Below, piece after piece: positions 8,167 to 17,925 of a stretch of DNA of 64,000 nt. A model generated the notes under the pieces. That model did no database searches, was not told the origin of the DNA, and saw nothing but the letters and a program-made list of their open reading frames with translations. Each line of letters opens with the position of its first letter. Position 1 is the first letter of the stretch. Source of the stretch: Bacillota bacterium (GTDB lineage: Bacteria > Bacillota > Clostridia > Lachnospirales > Lachnospiraceae); the NCBI GenBank assembly GCA_023391695.1, contig JAEWAK010000028.1, positions 16,396 to 80,395 of the forward strand, in the 5' to 3' direction. The position numbers were made by a program, and so were the translations under genes.

Positions 8167-9693
8167 ATGGAATATGTTATTGAAATGAATCATATCACAA
8201 AAGAGTTTGGGAATTTTAAAGCTCTGGATGATGTTACCTTATGTATAAATAAAGGGGAAATTCATGCACTTTTGGGGGAAAACGGTGCAGGAAAATCTAC
8301 ATTAATGAGTGTATTATTCGGTTTGTACCAGGCAGAGAGCGGTGAAATTAAGATTAACGGCAAACCGGTTAAAATTAATAATCCCAATGACGCCAATAAC
8401 CTAAGTATCGGTATGGTACACCAGCATTTTAAACTGGTGCATAATTTCACAGTACTGGAGAGTATTGTGTTAGGCAGGGAAACGGTAAAAGGCGGCTTTC
8501 TTAAAATGGAGGAAGCCAGAAAGAAAATAGTTGATTTAAGCAGTCACTATAAATTGAAAATTGATCCGGACGCCTATATCTCAGATATTACGGTAGGTAT
8601 GCAGCAGCGAGTCGAAATTCTCAAAATGCTTTATTGCAACAATGATATATTGATATTTGACGAACCAACAGCTGTACTGACACCTCAGGAAATTGATGAA
8701 TTAATGAAAATAATGAAGAATTTAGTAGACGAAGGAAAGTCTATCATCTTTATTTCCCATAAATTAAATGAAATTAAAGCCGTAGCCAACCGTTGTACCG
8801 TTCTTAGAAAAGGAAAATATATCGGCACTATTGATGTGGATACTGTCACAAAGGAAGAAATGTCTGAGATGATGGTCGGACGTAAGATTAACTTTCATCT
8901 GGAAAAACCGGAATTAAAAACCGGGGATATTACCCTTGAGGCAAAAGCTCTTACGGTAGTATCAAAAACTTCCCACAAAAATATTGTAAATAATGTATCC
9001 TTTCAGGTCAGAAAAGGTGAAATCGTGTGTATTGCAGGTATTGACGGGAACGGCCAGTCGGAACTGGTTTATGGTATTACCGGCCTGATGCCCATACAAT
9101 CCGGACAGGTTATTTTGAACGGTAAAGATATTACAAAAGAATCCATCCGTAAAAAGAGTATTGATGGTATGGCCCATATACCGGAAGACAGGCATAAGCA
9201 CGGTCTGGTGTTAGATTATAACCTGCAGGAAAATATTGTCCTACAGACCTATTTTGAACCAAGATTCCAGAATAAAGGTATGATACGGTTTAATGCCGTA
9301 CGTGAATATGCACAGAAATTAATAGATCAATATGACATACGAAGCGGACAGGGGGAAGATTCCATTATCCGGGATATGTCCGGCGGTAACCAGCAGAAAG
9401 TAATTATAGCAAGGGAACTTGACCGTAACCCGGATATAGTTATAGCAGTCCAGCCAACCAGGGGATTAGACATAGGAGCTACGGAATATATACACAGACA
9501 ATTGATTAATCAGCGGGATAAAGGAAAAGCGGTGCTGTTAGTTTCACTTGAACTGGATGAAGTAATGGAAGTAAGCGACCGCATTCTGGTTATCTACGAG
9601 GGTGAAATTGTAGCAGATATGGATCCTAAAACCGTATCCGTTCAGGAATTAGGACTTTATATGTCCGGCTCAAAAAAGGAGTGTAAAGCATGA
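8167..9693 (+). CDS. nupO: Nucleoside ABC importer, tandem ATPase subunit
   Basis: A 508-residue ATPase with two ABC domains in one chain, as in the ribose/nucleoside CUT2-like systems. Domain 1 has a full Walker A (GENGAGKST, about residue 37), the signature region VGMQQRVEIL and Walker B ILIFDEPTAVLTP. Domain 2 has a degenerate Walker A (GIDGNGQSE) but a good signature (MSGGNQQKVIIAREL) and a Walker B with Gln in place of the usual acidic start (VIAVQPTRGLD). The ATG at 8167 has AGGAGG upstream; the frame is open for 18 further codons without a ribosome site. Its stop overlaps the next start by four bases (ATGA). Confidence 0.93.
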   Translation: MEYVIEMNHITKEFGNFKALDDVTLCINKGEIHALLGENGAGKSTLMSVLFGLYQAESGEIKINGKPVKINNPNDANNLSIGMVHQHFKLVHNFTVLESIVLGRETVKGGFLKMEEARKKIVDLSSHYKLKIDPDAYISDITVGMQQRVEILKMLYCNNDILIFDEPTAVLTPQEIDELMKIMKNLVDEGKSIIFISHKLNEIKAVANRCTVLRKGKYIGTIDVDTVTKEEMSEMMVGRKINFHLEKPELKTGDITLEAKALTVVSKTSHKNIVNNVSFQVRKGEIVCIAGIDGNGQSELVYGITGLMPIQSGQVILNGKDITKESIRKKSIDGMAHIPEDRHKHGLVLDYNLQENIVLQTYFEPRFQNKGMIRFNAVREYAQKLIDQYDIRSGQGEDSIIRDMSGGNQQKVIIARELDRNPDIVIAVQPTRGLDIGATEYIHRQLINQRDKGKAVLLVSLELDEVMEVSDRILVIYEGEIVADMDPKTVSVQELGLYMSGSKKECKA

Positions 9694-10790
9694 AAAAGAA
9701 GCATAATTTAACAAACAGTAAAGGCAGTAAAAGCTTTCTTGCTTCAATCATGGCCATAGCTGCCGGCCTACTCTTTGGGTTGTTAATCTTATTGTTCAGT
9801 AACGCAAAACAGGCTTTCCCGGCATTTTGGATGATTTTAATGGGAGGGTTCACGGATGGAATGGCTGGAATCGGACAAGTATTATATTTAACCACGCCGA
9901 TTATCCTTACCGGACTTTCGGTTGGTTTTGCTTTTAAAACAGGATTATTTAACATAGGGTCTTCCGGACAATTTACCTTCGGAGCTTTCTGGGCTGTTTT
10001 TATCGGTGTAAAATGGACTTTTCTACCGGCCGGTATCCATTGGATCGTGGCACTCTTAGGTGCGGCCCTGGCAGGAGCACTCTGGGGGATGGTGCCGGGT
10101 ATTTTAAAAGCCATATCCAATGTAAATGAAGTTATCACTTCCATTATGATGAATTACATCGGTATGTATCTGGTCAATATATTAATTGTAAAATATGTAC
10201 ATGATCCCATCCGGAACCAGTCCGTACCGGTTGCCAAGACAGCAATAATACCCAAGGCCGGGCTGGATCAGCTGTTTCATACAAGTAACATGAATATCAG
10301 TATCTTCATTGCTGTTTTAATGGTCGTAATTATCTATATTATATTGAATAAAACCATATTCGGATATGAATTGAAAGCCTGCGGACAAAGTCCCAGCGCA
10401 AGTAAATATGCGGGTATTAACGCCAAGAGAAATATTGTTTTATCCATGGTAATCGCCGGTGCCCTCTCCGGACTTGGCGGAGGCTTATTATATCTTGCCG
10501 GTTCCGGAAAATACCTGCAGGTTTTAGACGTACTGGCGCCTCAAGGGTTTAACGGTATATCCGTTGCCTTACTTGGAACGTCCAATCCGATCGGTATTCT
10601 TTTTGCAGGGTTATTTATAGCACATATTACGGTGGGAGGAAACAATACCCAGTTGTATAATTTCGTTCCGGAAGTTATTGATATTATTATATCTGCCATT
10701 ATATACTGCGGCGCATTTGCCCTGTTATTTAAGAGCATTATCGGAAGACTGACCCGTAAAACAACAAGAGAAGCGAAGGAGGAAGGCTGA
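9690..10790 (+). CDS. nupP: Nucleoside ABC importer permease 1
   Basis: Inner-membrane permease of the branched-chain-amino-acid/ribose-type family, 366 residues with eight to ten hydrophobic segments. The family motif ELKACGQSPSASKYAGIN (about 225-245) followed by a Gly/Ala-rich membrane segment is clear. It starts inside the stop of the ATPase gene (translational coupling) and shares one base with the next permease gene. The two permeases form the heterodimeric channel. Confidence 0.93.
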   Translation: MKKKHNLTNSKGSKSFLASIMAIAAGLLFGLLILLFSNAKQAFPAFWMILMGGFTDGMAGIGQVLYLTTPIILTGLSVGFAFKTGLFNIGSSGQFTFGAFWAVFIGVKWTFLPAGIHWIVALLGAALAGALWGMVPGILKAISNVNEVITSIMMNYIGMYLVNILIVKYVHDPIRNQSVPVAKTAIIPKAGLDQLFHTSNMNISIFIAVLMVVIIYIILNKTIFGYELKACGQSPSASKYAGINAKRNIVLSMVIAGALSGLGGGLLYLAGSGKYLQVLDVLAPQGFNGISVALLGTSNPIGILFAGLFIAHITVGGNNTQLYNFVPEVIDIIISAIIYCGAFALLFKSIIGRLTRKTTREAKEEG

Positions 10791-11743
10791 TGGATAGCTT
10801 ATATTTTATAGTACAGCAGACGATGTTTTTTGCAATTCCTCTGTTGATTGTTGCACTTGGGGGAATGTTTTCGGAACGAAGCGGTGTGGTTAATATTGCT
10901 CTGGAAGGTATTATGGTTATCGGCGGCTTTATCAGCATTGCATTCATCCATATTTTCGAAAACCGTATGAGCGGCCAGCTTTTGCTGCTTTTAGCAGTGT
11001 TGATTGCCGGATTGTCAGGAGGTATTTTTTCACTGCTCCACGCCTTTGCTTCCATTAATCTGAAGGCAGACCAGACGATCAGCGGTACGGCTTTAAACCT
11101 GTTTGCCCCGGCTTTTGCAATCTTTGTTGCCAGGATGGTGCAGGGACTCCAGCAGATTCCGTTTAAAGATACCTTTCATATAACAAAAGTACCGGTTTTG
11201 GGAGATATTCCGGTGATCGGCCCTCTGTTATTCCAAAACAGTTATATTACCACTTACTTGGGAATCGGAATAGCTATATTATCAGAAGTCGTAATTAACC
11301 ATACCAGGTTTGGCTTAAGGCTGCGTGCCTGCGGGGAACATCCTCAGGCTGCGGATTCGGTCGGTATCAATGTGTATAAAATACGTTATTCCGGTGTTAT
11401 TATATCCGGTGTGCTGGCCGGTATCGGCGGACTGGTATTTATTGTCCCGACCTCTACCAACTTTAATGCAAGTGTAGCCGGATACGGCTTCCTGGCACTG
11501 GCAGTTTTGATTTTCGGCCAATGGAGAACGAAACGGATTATAGTGGCAGCGTTTTTCTTTGGTATCATGAAAACTTTTGCCTCCGCATACTCCGGCATAC
11601 CGGTACTTAAGGAATTGCCTATCTCCAATGAGGTATATAAAATGATCCCATATATTGCAACTTTAATCATTCTAGCCTTCTCTTCAAGGAATTCCCAGGC
11701 TCCAAGGGCAGAGGGTATTCCTTATGATAAGGGAAGCCGGTAA
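10790..11743 (+). CDS. nupQ: Nucleoside ABC importer permease 2
   Basis: Partner permease, 317 residues, strongly hydrophobic. It carries GMFSERSGVVNIALEGIM at the N-terminal side and the matching motif RLRACGEHPQAADSVGIN, typical of YufQ/NupQ-type subunits. Its ATG overlaps the preceding stop by one base, with GGAGG just upstream inside the previous gene. It is the last gene of the operon and is followed by a bidirectional terminator shared with parC. Confidence 0.93.
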   Translation: MDSLYFIVQQTMFFAIPLLIVALGGMFSERSGVVNIALEGIMVIGGFISIAFIHIFENRMSGQLLLLLAVLIAGLSGGIFSLLHAFASINLKADQTISGTALNLFAPAFAIFVARMVQGLQQIPFKDTFHITKVPVLGDIPVIGPLLFQNSYITTYLGIGIAILSEVVINHTRFGLRLRACGEHPQAADSVGINVYKIRYSGVIISGVLAGIGGLVFIVPTSTNFNASVAGYGFLALAVLIFGQWRTKRIIVAAFFFGIMKTFASAYSGIPVLKELPISNEVYKMIPYIATLIILAFSSRNSQAPRAEGIPYDKGSR

Positions 11744-11962
11744 TTTATGCTGTAAGGGTAGAACTTTTTGGACGGGGCTGATAAAATATAATAACAGCAA
11801 TAGTATGGAATAATAACCGAAAGAAAATAGCAACACAATCGAATAGAATAATAATCCAAAGAAAATAGCAGCAACAAACACATCAACTAAGAAATCAGAA
11901 ATAAACTGCAAAGGGAAGGTTATCATAAGCTTTAAAAATGCAGGCAAGTAAAGGGAAATAAC

Positions 11963-12025
11963 AAAAAATGGTCCGAACCCAATAATCCTTATAATTTACA
12001 GGAATTTTTGGTTCGGACTGTTTTT
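11963..12025. terminator. Bidirectional rho-independent terminator
   Basis: GTCCGAACC (11971-11979) pairs with GGTTCGGAC (12010-12018). The plus strand continues TGTTTTTG; the minus strand continues into ATTTTTTGTT. It can therefore end both the nucleoside importer operon and the convergent parC transcript. The 30-base loop is long for a terminator. Confidence 0.7.
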
Positions 12026-12035
12026 GTGGCAGATA

Positions 12036-14285
12036 TTATAATTGAGCTTTCTGGCCTTTCTGCCCCCGCTTACGGTTACGGACTTTCTTAACGCTTAATT
12101 CCCTGCCGTTATAGATGAAAGCCTCATCGGATGCTTTTACAATTGCGGTAAAAGCCACCGTATCGTTTTTATCCAGGTCAATTGATTTCACACCACGGCC
12201 TGTTTTTCTCATTTCACTGATTTCTTCCAAAGAAAATCCGAGAGATAACCCTTTTTCTGTTAAGATAATTACTTTCCGGTCTCCGGATAATATTTCTCCG
12301 GCAGAAAGCATGACTATGTTTATGAGTTGGTCACCGTCTTCTAACTTTGTTGCGGCAATCATGGAACGGTTGGTTTCAAATTCCACTCCGGATACCTGTT
12401 TGATATAACCTGATCTTGTAGAAAATACTAACTGGGATTCGAATAACTGTTCAAAGGAGGTATACATTAATATGTTTTCCTTATCTACTTTACAAAGGGT
12501 ATGAATCAGGACGCCCTTATCTTTTATCTTGCATTTGGGGATGGCAGCGGCTTTTACCTGGTACATATTGCCTTCCGCGGTAAACAGGCACAGCCTGTCC
12601 GTGTTTTTCATAAGGATAATAAACGTAAATTCTTTCAGGTTTTCTTCCGCGACACGGGAGAAACTGGAGGCATCCAGAGATTTCGTATAACCGAAACGGT
12701 CAATCAATACATAGATGTCCTCAACCTTCACTTCTTCAATATAACCCGTCGTATTATCCACATTATCCAAATGAGTTCTTCTTGGGATATTAAATGTCTT
12801 TTTATACTCTTTCAGGCGATTTTTAATGACTTTATAAAGTTCATTCGTATCCCCTAGAACCACTTTATATTCTGCAATGCTTTTTAATAAAGAATCATTC
12901 TCTTCGTGTAGTTTCAGTATTTCCAGACCGATCAATTTGCTTAAGGGCATGGCCAGTATGGCGTCTGCCTGGCGTTCCGTAAATTGAAGGGTGGCGGCCT
13001 CTTTTTCAGACTGCCTGGTTTTAAATTTAATATCCGTAATATCGCCACCGGTTAAACAGGCTTTTGCCTGCTTAATAGAAGAACTTCCGCGCAGGATTTC
13101 AATGATCAAATCGATTACGTCCGTGGCCCGGATCAATCCGTCCACGATCTCCAGGCGGTTTTCCGCCTTTTCTAAAAGATGCCTGTACTCTTTGGTATAG
13201 AGTTCTTCCTGGAACCGGATAAATTCTTCCAGGATGCTTTTTAAATTAAAAACAATGGGCTGCTGTTCCTTCACGGCAAGAAGATTTACCCCGTAGGTAT
13301 CTTCCAGCGGTGTTTTTTTGTACAGACCATTGAGTAAGTTATCAATATCCCTGTCTTTTTTTACTTCGACCACAATACGGATGCCTTCTTTGGAAGACTC
13401 GTCCCGGACGTCAAAGATCTCATCAAATACCTTATCCTTCATCATGGAAACAAGGCTTTCTACCAGCTTCGTTTTATTTCCGGCGATCGTATAGGGAATT
13501 TCAGTTATAACTATATTTTTACGGCCATTTTCACCGTTTTCGATTTCGACTTTGGAACGGAGGCGGATTTTACCTTCACCGGTTTCGTAAATCTGCACCA
13601 TGTCGCTTTGGTTGATAATAGAACCTCCTGTGGGAAAATCCGGTGCGGGAATATACTTCATCAGTTTCTGTACCGTAATATCCGGGTTTTCCATATAAGC
13701 GATCGCCCCATCAATTACTTCCCCCGGGTTATGGGGAGGTATATTGGTTGCCATACCTACCGCAATACCGGTAGTACCGTTGATCAGCAGATTGGGGATC
13801 ATGGCGGGGAGAACCTTTGGCTCTTTTTCACTGTCGTCAAAGTTGGGTATAAATTCTACCAGCCCTTTTTCCAGGTGATCCAGCATTGTCATGGCGCCGT
13901 CGGATAAACGTGCTTCCGTATAACGCATGGCAGCAGCACCGTCCCCGTCAATGGAACCAAAGTTGCCGTGGCCGTCTACCAAAGGGATGGACAGGGAATA
14001 GTCCTCCGTCATTCTAACCAGTGCTTCATAGATGGAACTGTCCCCGTGGGGATGAAATTTACCCATGGTATCACCGACAATACGTGCACTTTTTCTGTGG
14101 GGCTTTTTTGGGTCCAGCCCAAGCTCTCTCATGGCATACAAAATACGCCTCTGAACCGGTTTTAATCCATCCCGCACATCCGGCAGTGCCCTGGCGATAA
14201 TAACACTCATGGCATAATCCCTGTAAGAATTTTTCATTTCCTCCGAAAAATCCAACTGTACAATATTCTCTGTATCTTTACTCAT
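12036..14285 (-). CDS. parC: DNA topoisomerase IV subunit A (GyrA/ParC family)
   Basis: DNA-cleaving subunit of the type IIA topoisomerase, 749 residues. The winged-helix domain contains the quinolone-pocket segment HPHGDSSIYEALVR (Ser and Glu both present) and the catalytic-Tyr segment AAMRYTEARLSD. The C-terminal beta-pinwheel follows from about residue 500. The GyrA box is not canonical (KTGRGVKSIDL) and the length is below that of typical GyrA, and it is paired with a parE-like gene, so I prefer topoisomerase IV over gyrase. AGGAGAG precedes the ATG. It is separated from parE by 433 bases that hold structured repeats. Confidence 0.88.
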   Translation of the reverse strand: MSKDTENIVQLDFSEEMKNSYRDYAMSVIIARALPDVRDGLKPVQRRILYAMRELGLDPKKPHRKSARIVGDTMGKFHPHGDSSIYEALVRMTEDYSLSIPLVDGHGNFGSIDGDGAAAMRYTEARLSDGAMTMLDHLEKGLVEFIPNFDDSEKEPKVLPAMIPNLLINGTTGIAVGMATNIPPHNPGEVIDGAIAYMENPDITVQKLMKYIPAPDFPTGGSIINQSDMVQIYETGEGKIRLRSKVEIENGENGRKNIVITEIPYTIAGNKTKLVESLVSMMKDKVFDEIFDVRDESSKEGIRIVVEVKKDRDIDNLLNGLYKKTPLEDTYGVNLLAVKEQQPIVFNLKSILEEFIRFQEELYTKEYRHLLEKAENRLEIVDGLIRATDVIDLIIEILRGSSSIKQAKACLTGGDITDIKFKTRQSEKEAATLQFTERQADAILAMPLSKLIGLEILKLHEENDSLLKSIAEYKVVLGDTNELYKVIKNRLKEYKKTFNIPRRTHLDNVDNTTGYIEEVKVEDIYVLIDRFGYTKSLDASSFSRVAEENLKEFTFIILMKNTDRLCLFTAEGNMYQVKAAAIPKCKIKDKGVLIHTLCKVDKENILMYTSFEQLFESQLVFSTRSGYIKQVSGVEFETNRSMIAATKLEDGDQLINIVMLSAGEILSGDRKVIILTEKGLSLGFSLEEISEMRKTGRGVKSIDLDKNDTVAFTAIVKASDEAFIYNGRELSVKKVRNRKRGQKGQKAQL

Positions 14286-14349
14286 AAATCTCTCCTTTTA
14301 AATATGAATACTCTTAAAAGCCTCATAAATATTTCACGTCTATCTTATT

Positions 14350-14502
14350 TAACCTTACAAGTAAGTCCCCCGCTTCTCAGCGAGTGTAAGCGGTGGGTTA
14401 GGGACTTAACTTTTCAGTCGGAGTTCATGCTCCGACTGAAATACCTGCGTAGCAGGTATAAGGTTATGAGCAAGTAGCGTAGCGGATTACGAATATCCGC
14501 TT
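14350..14502 (+). repeat. Structured dispersed repeat, family 1, copy B
   Basis: The most complete copy. The outer helix is TAACCTTA (14350-14357) with TAAGGTTA (14459-14466). Inside are AAGTCCC/GGGACTT capping CCGCTT/AAGCGG, then CAGTCGGAG/CTCCGACTG, then TACCTGC/GCAGGTA. After the outer helix comes a tail hairpin GCGGAT/ATCCGC. The two middle helices differ in sequence from copy A but keep full pairing. Confidence 0.75.
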
Positions 14503-14564
14503 TCACTTTATTCAGCCTGCTTTTAGATATTTTAGATGCTGTAAAAAGCTAAATTAATTTTTGT

Positions 14565-14656
14565 GATATCATAGTATGTTTTTGTGCAGACCGTCTGAAC
14601 GAAGTGAAGGAAAATCTTTTTGCAAAGATTGTAAGTAAAAACATACTTATGATATG
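14565..14656. repeat. Inverted-repeat element
   Basis: Arms TATCATAGTATGTTTTT (14567-14583) and AAAAACATACTTATGATA (14637-14654) are inverted copies with one bulge. Nested inside are CAGAC/GTCTG and AATCTTT/AAAGATT (loop TTGC). It looks like a short MITE or a stable RNA hairpin. No second copy was recognised in the window. Confidence 0.55.
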
Positions 14657-14718
14657 ATGAAAATGTTCACAACCTAATTCAGCAGCTAAATATCTTCAGC
14701 AAACATCGGAATCATATA

Positions 14719-16650
14719 TCATATATCCAGATTAGCATATCTCGCTTCTTCCAATATGAAATTCTTTCTTGGAGGAACGTTGCTGCTCATTAAGGTACTT
14801 GTAATTTCATCGGCTTCTACGGTGTCACTTATGGATATCTGGGCCAGAGTCCGGGTTTCGGGATTCAATGTGGTTTCCCATAACTGGTTGGCATCCATTT
14901 CCCCAAGTCCTTTGTACCGCTGAAGGTTTAAGATCTTATTTTCTGTTTTCTTACGGAACTTTTCCAGTTCGAAATCATTAAAGAGGTATTCGGATTGCTT
15001 TTTCTTTTTACCCTTTACCGCAGATTCATATTCCACTTTGTATAATGGGGGAAGGCCGCGGAATACCTTGCCTTCTAATATGAGCTCCGGCATGAAGCGG
15101 TAGAAGAAAGTGAGTAAAAGGGTACTTATGTGGGCCCCATCCACGTCGGCATCGGTTAAGATTATGATCTTGCCGTAACGGAGCTTATTAATGTCAAATT
15201 CATCCCCGATACCGCAGCCAAAGGAGGCGATCATGGATTTGATTTCATTGTTTAATAATATTTTCTCCAGAGTGGATTTTTCCACATTTAAAATCTTGCC
15301 ACGCAAGGGAAGTACGGCCTGGGTCCTGCGGTTTCGTGCGGTTTTAACGGTACCCCCGGCGGAATCTCCTTCGACAATGTATACTTCGCATTCTTCCGGT
15401 TTTTTGGAGGAACAGGAAGCTAATTTACTTCTGGTATCCACATCGGATAACTGTTTCATGACGGCAGTACGTGCCTTGTCCCCGGCCCTTCTTGCCGTAT
15501 AAGATTTCATGGAATTGTCGAGGATACTTTTTAATACTTCTACGTTCTTGTCAAAATAACGCTGGACCTCTGCAGCAAATACTTCATCCACGGCACTTTT
15601 GGCGTCCGTATTCCCAAGCTTTGTTTTGGTCTGGCCTTCAAACTGGGGATCCGGATGTTTTATGGATATAATGGCTACCAGGCCGTTACGGATATCCTTA
15701 CCGTCAAAATTTTCGTCTTTCTCTTTTAAGATGCCTAATTCCCTGGCGTATTGATTCATTACCCTGGTCAGGGAAGTTTTAAAGCCCGTAACGAGTGTAC
15801 CTCCGTCCACTACATTAATACGGTTGCAGTATGCATTGATTTGTTCGGTATATGCATCAATATACTGAAATGCAACCTCAACCTCGATTTCCCCGCTTAC
15901 GCCTTCCACATAGATCGGCTCCCCATGGAGGGAGGCTGCTTCCCGGTTTAAATAAGAAACAAAACTTTTGATTCCGAATTCTTCCTGATAGGATACTTCC
16001 TCACCGGTATTTAAATCGGTAAAGTGAATTAATAAATTTTTATTTAAAAATGCAATTTCCTTTAATTTTTTCTTAATGGTATCCGCTTTGAATTCCACTG
16101 TTTCAAATATGGTTTCATCCGGATAAAATGTGACCCTGGTTCCCGTATCACTTTTATTGCATTTGCCCACTACGGGAAGAAATCCTTCCACAAGCTCCGT
16201 AACAGGATGTCCGCCGTTCTGATATTCATCATGGTACACCTTGCCCTCCCGTTTGATTTCAACGATCATCCGGCTGGAGAGTGCATTTACAACAGAAGCA
16301 CCAACACCATGGAGACCTCCGGATACTTTATAAACAGAACCGCCGAATTTACCGCCGGCATGCAATATGGTATAAACGACCCGGGCCGTAGGTATTTTCT
16401 TTGTGGGGTGGATATCTACCGGGACACCCCTTCCGTTATCCTGAATGGTAATACCTCCGTCTTTTTGCAAAAGGATATTGATTTGTGTACAAAAACCAGC
16501 CAGATGTTCATCAATGGCATTATCTATAATCTCCCAGATCAGGTGATGCAGTCCCCTGGAGCCGGTACTGCCTATATACATTCCAGGACGTTTTCTAACA
16601 GCCTCCAATCCTTCCAAAACTACAATTTGACTTCCTGTATATTGTTCCAT
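14719..16650 (-). CDS. parE: DNA topoisomerase IV subunit B (GyrB/ParE family)
   Basis: ATPase subunit, 643 residues, the usual ParE/GyrB length in Firmicutes. The N-terminal GHKL ATPase has the start region LEAVRKRPGMYIGSTG, the N-box around EIIDNAIDEHLAG, DNGRGVPVD and GGLHGVGASVVNALS. The TOPRIM domain has EVYIVEGDSAGG and LTDADVDGAHI, with the C-terminal RYKGLGEMDANQLWETTLNP. The ATG has AAGGA upstream. It precedes parC on the minus strand, supporting a ParEC assignment; the gyrase pair is presumably elsewhere. Confidence 0.9.
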   Translation of the reverse strand: MEQYTGSQIVVLEGLEAVRKRPGMYIGSTGSRGLHHLIWEIIDNAIDEHLAGFCTQINILLQKDGGITIQDNGRGVPVDIHPTKKIPTARVVYTILHAGGKFGGSVYKVSGGLHGVGASVVNALSSRMIVEIKREGKVYHDEYQNGGHPVTELVEGFLPVVGKCNKSDTGTRVTFYPDETIFETVEFKADTIKKKLKEIAFLNKNLLIHFTDLNTGEEVSYQEEFGIKSFVSYLNREAASLHGEPIYVEGVSGEIEVEVAFQYIDAYTEQINAYCNRINVVDGGTLVTGFKTSLTRVMNQYARELGILKEKDENFDGKDIRNGLVAIISIKHPDPQFEGQTKTKLGNTDAKSAVDEVFAAEVQRYFDKNVEVLKSILDNSMKSYTARRAGDKARTAVMKQLSDVDTRSKLASCSSKKPEECEVYIVEGDSAGGTVKTARNRRTQAVLPLRGKILNVEKSTLEKILLNNEIKSMIASFGCGIGDEFDINKLRYGKIIILTDADVDGAHISTLLLTFFYRFMPELILEGKVFRGLPPLYKVEYESAVKGKKKKQSEYLFNDFELEKFRKKTENKILNLQRYKGLGEMDANQLWETTLNPETRTLAQISISDTVEADEITSTLMSSNVPPRKNFILEEARYANLDI

Positions 16651-16705
16651 TATTCGAATCCTTTCCTAAACCTTATGACACTGCCCTGCAATGTCCTGTA
16701 GTCAA

Positions 16706-16848
16706 AGCGGATATTCACATTCCGCTTTGCGGCTCTAACCTTATGCCTGCTATGCAGGTATTTCAGCCGGAACCTTTCTCCGACCAAAACAAGTAAATCC
16801 GGGATCCACCGTTTACGCTTTGTAAGAGGGGGACTTACCTGTAAGATT
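16706..16848 (-). repeat. Structured dispersed repeat, family 1, copy C
   Basis: Minus-strand copy just upstream of parE. Read on that strand, the outer helix is TAATCTTA with TAAGGTTA (one wobble pair), then AAGTCCCCC, a GGTCGGA/TCCGGCT helix with two wobble pairs, a TACCTGC/GCAGGCA hairpin, and the tail GAGCCGCAAAGCGGAATGTGAATATCCGC. Substitutions relative to copy B are mostly pair-preserving. Confidence 0.7.
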
Positions 16849-17089
16849 AAACAATTAGGAATATTGTAACATATATTTGGTGGAAAATCCAGTTTTTTGA
16901 ACAATCATACGTTCGCAGACAGAGGCAAATAATCCGCTTAAATACAGGGAATAGCACTGTAGTTGCCTGAGGACCGGAAATTTCCGGATGGATAAAACCG
17001 GTAGATAGCACCAGTTTTAAAATTACATTTTACGGCAATTCAAGGCATATGGATTGAATAAATGTTATATTTATGCTAAACTAATACCG

Positions 17090-17150
17090 GTTTAAGGTTA
17101 TAGTCAGGAGCGTGCAGCAAAGCGGAATGCAAAGCCTCGTTTTGACACGG
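17090..17150 (+). repeat. Structured repeat family 1, tail-only copy D
   Basis: TAAGGTTA (17093-17100) followed by GTCAGGAGCGTGCAGCAAAGCGGAATGC resembles only the 3' outer arm and tail of the family 1 repeat. It appears to be a decayed remnant. Confidence 0.45.
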
Positions 17151-17225
17151 AATTGTATTAAACCGGCGGGATGCCTGGAGCCAAAATGAGTGAAAAACGC
17201 AATAAAATACAGAAAGAAGAAAATT

Positions 17226-17903
17226 ATGGATTTATATAAATACGATACCCACGTGCATACCTCTGAATCGAGTGCCTGCGCTACCATAAACGGGGCTGAT
17301 CAGGCTAAATTATATAAAAAACTTGGATATTCAGGTATTATTATCACAGACCATTTTTTTAACGGAAATACTGCCATCCCCCGTAACCTGCCTTGGGAAG
17401 AATGGGTGGAAAGATTTGTGCTCGGATATGAACATGCCTTGGAAACAGGTAAAAAAATCGGGCTTTCTGTTTTCTTTGGATGGGAAGAAAGCTTTCGCGG
17501 AACGGATTTTCTGGTATACGGTTTGGATAAGGAATGGCTTTTAAAAAATCCTGAAATATTAAACTGGGATATTTCCGAGCTCTACGGCAGGATTCATGCG
17601 GAGGGAGGTTTCCTGGTACATGCCCATCCTTTCAGGCAGGCGGACTATATTTCAAAAATACGGTTATATCCGGAATATGAGGATGCAATTGAAATTATAA
17701 ATGGCTCCCATACGAATCCGGAATATAACCAAAAGGCAATTGATTATGCAAAGGTACAGAATAAACCGGTAACCGGTGGGTCGGATGCCCATCACGCCTG
17801 GTCTGAACATGTGGGGATGGTTTTTCAGCAGGAACTGAAAAATATCCGGGATTATATTGAGGGTGTGAAGCATAAAAAAGATGTTACGGTTATTCCGTTA
17901 TAA
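17226..17903 (+). CDS. PHP-domain metal-dependent phosphoesterase
   Basis: A 225-residue single-domain protein of the polymerase-and-histidinol-phosphatase family. Metal-binding motifs in order are THVHTSESS (about residue 8), ITDHFF (about 40), LVHAHPF (about 130) and GGSDAHH (about 180). It is probably a hydrolase of a small phosphate ester; the substrate is unknown, and the length is near HisK-type histinol-phosphatases. The ATG at 17226 is preferred because the PHP fold begins there and purine-rich AGAAAGAAGA precedes it. A GTG at 17190 would add 12 basic residues. Confidence 0.85.
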   Translation: MDLYKYDTHVHTSESSACATINGADQAKLYKKLGYSGIIITDHFFNGNTAIPRNLPWEEWVERFVLGYEHALETGKKIGLSVFFGWEESFRGTDFLVYGLDKEWLLKNPEILNWDISELYGRIHAEGGFLVHAHPFRQADYISKIRLYPEYEDAIEIINGSHTNPEYNQKAIDYAKVQNKPVTGGSDAHHAWSEHVGMVFQQELKNIRDYIEGVKHKKDVTVIPL

Positions 17904-17925
17904 AGATAACACCTGGCAAACCAAT

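Larger units (their letters stand above)
14286..14718. other. parE-parC spacer filled with structured repeats
   Basis: The spacer contains family 1 repeat copy B and, beside it, an inverted-repeat element (14565-14656). No coding frame is convincing. Such pairs are usually tightly spaced, so insertion of repeats is the simplest explanation. Confidence 0.6.
16651..17225. other. Intergenic region between parE and the PHP gene
   Basis: About 575 bases without a gene. It contains repeat copies C and D and a perfect palindrome CCGGAAATTTCCGG near 16975. The parE promoter must lie here but I could not place it confidently. Confidence 0.45.

Noticed and set aside
11790..11885. Tandem imperfect repeat of about 35 bases ending AAAGAAAATAGCA
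   Set aside because: Only two diverged copies in A-rich DNA; no evidence of function or a CRISPR-like spacing.
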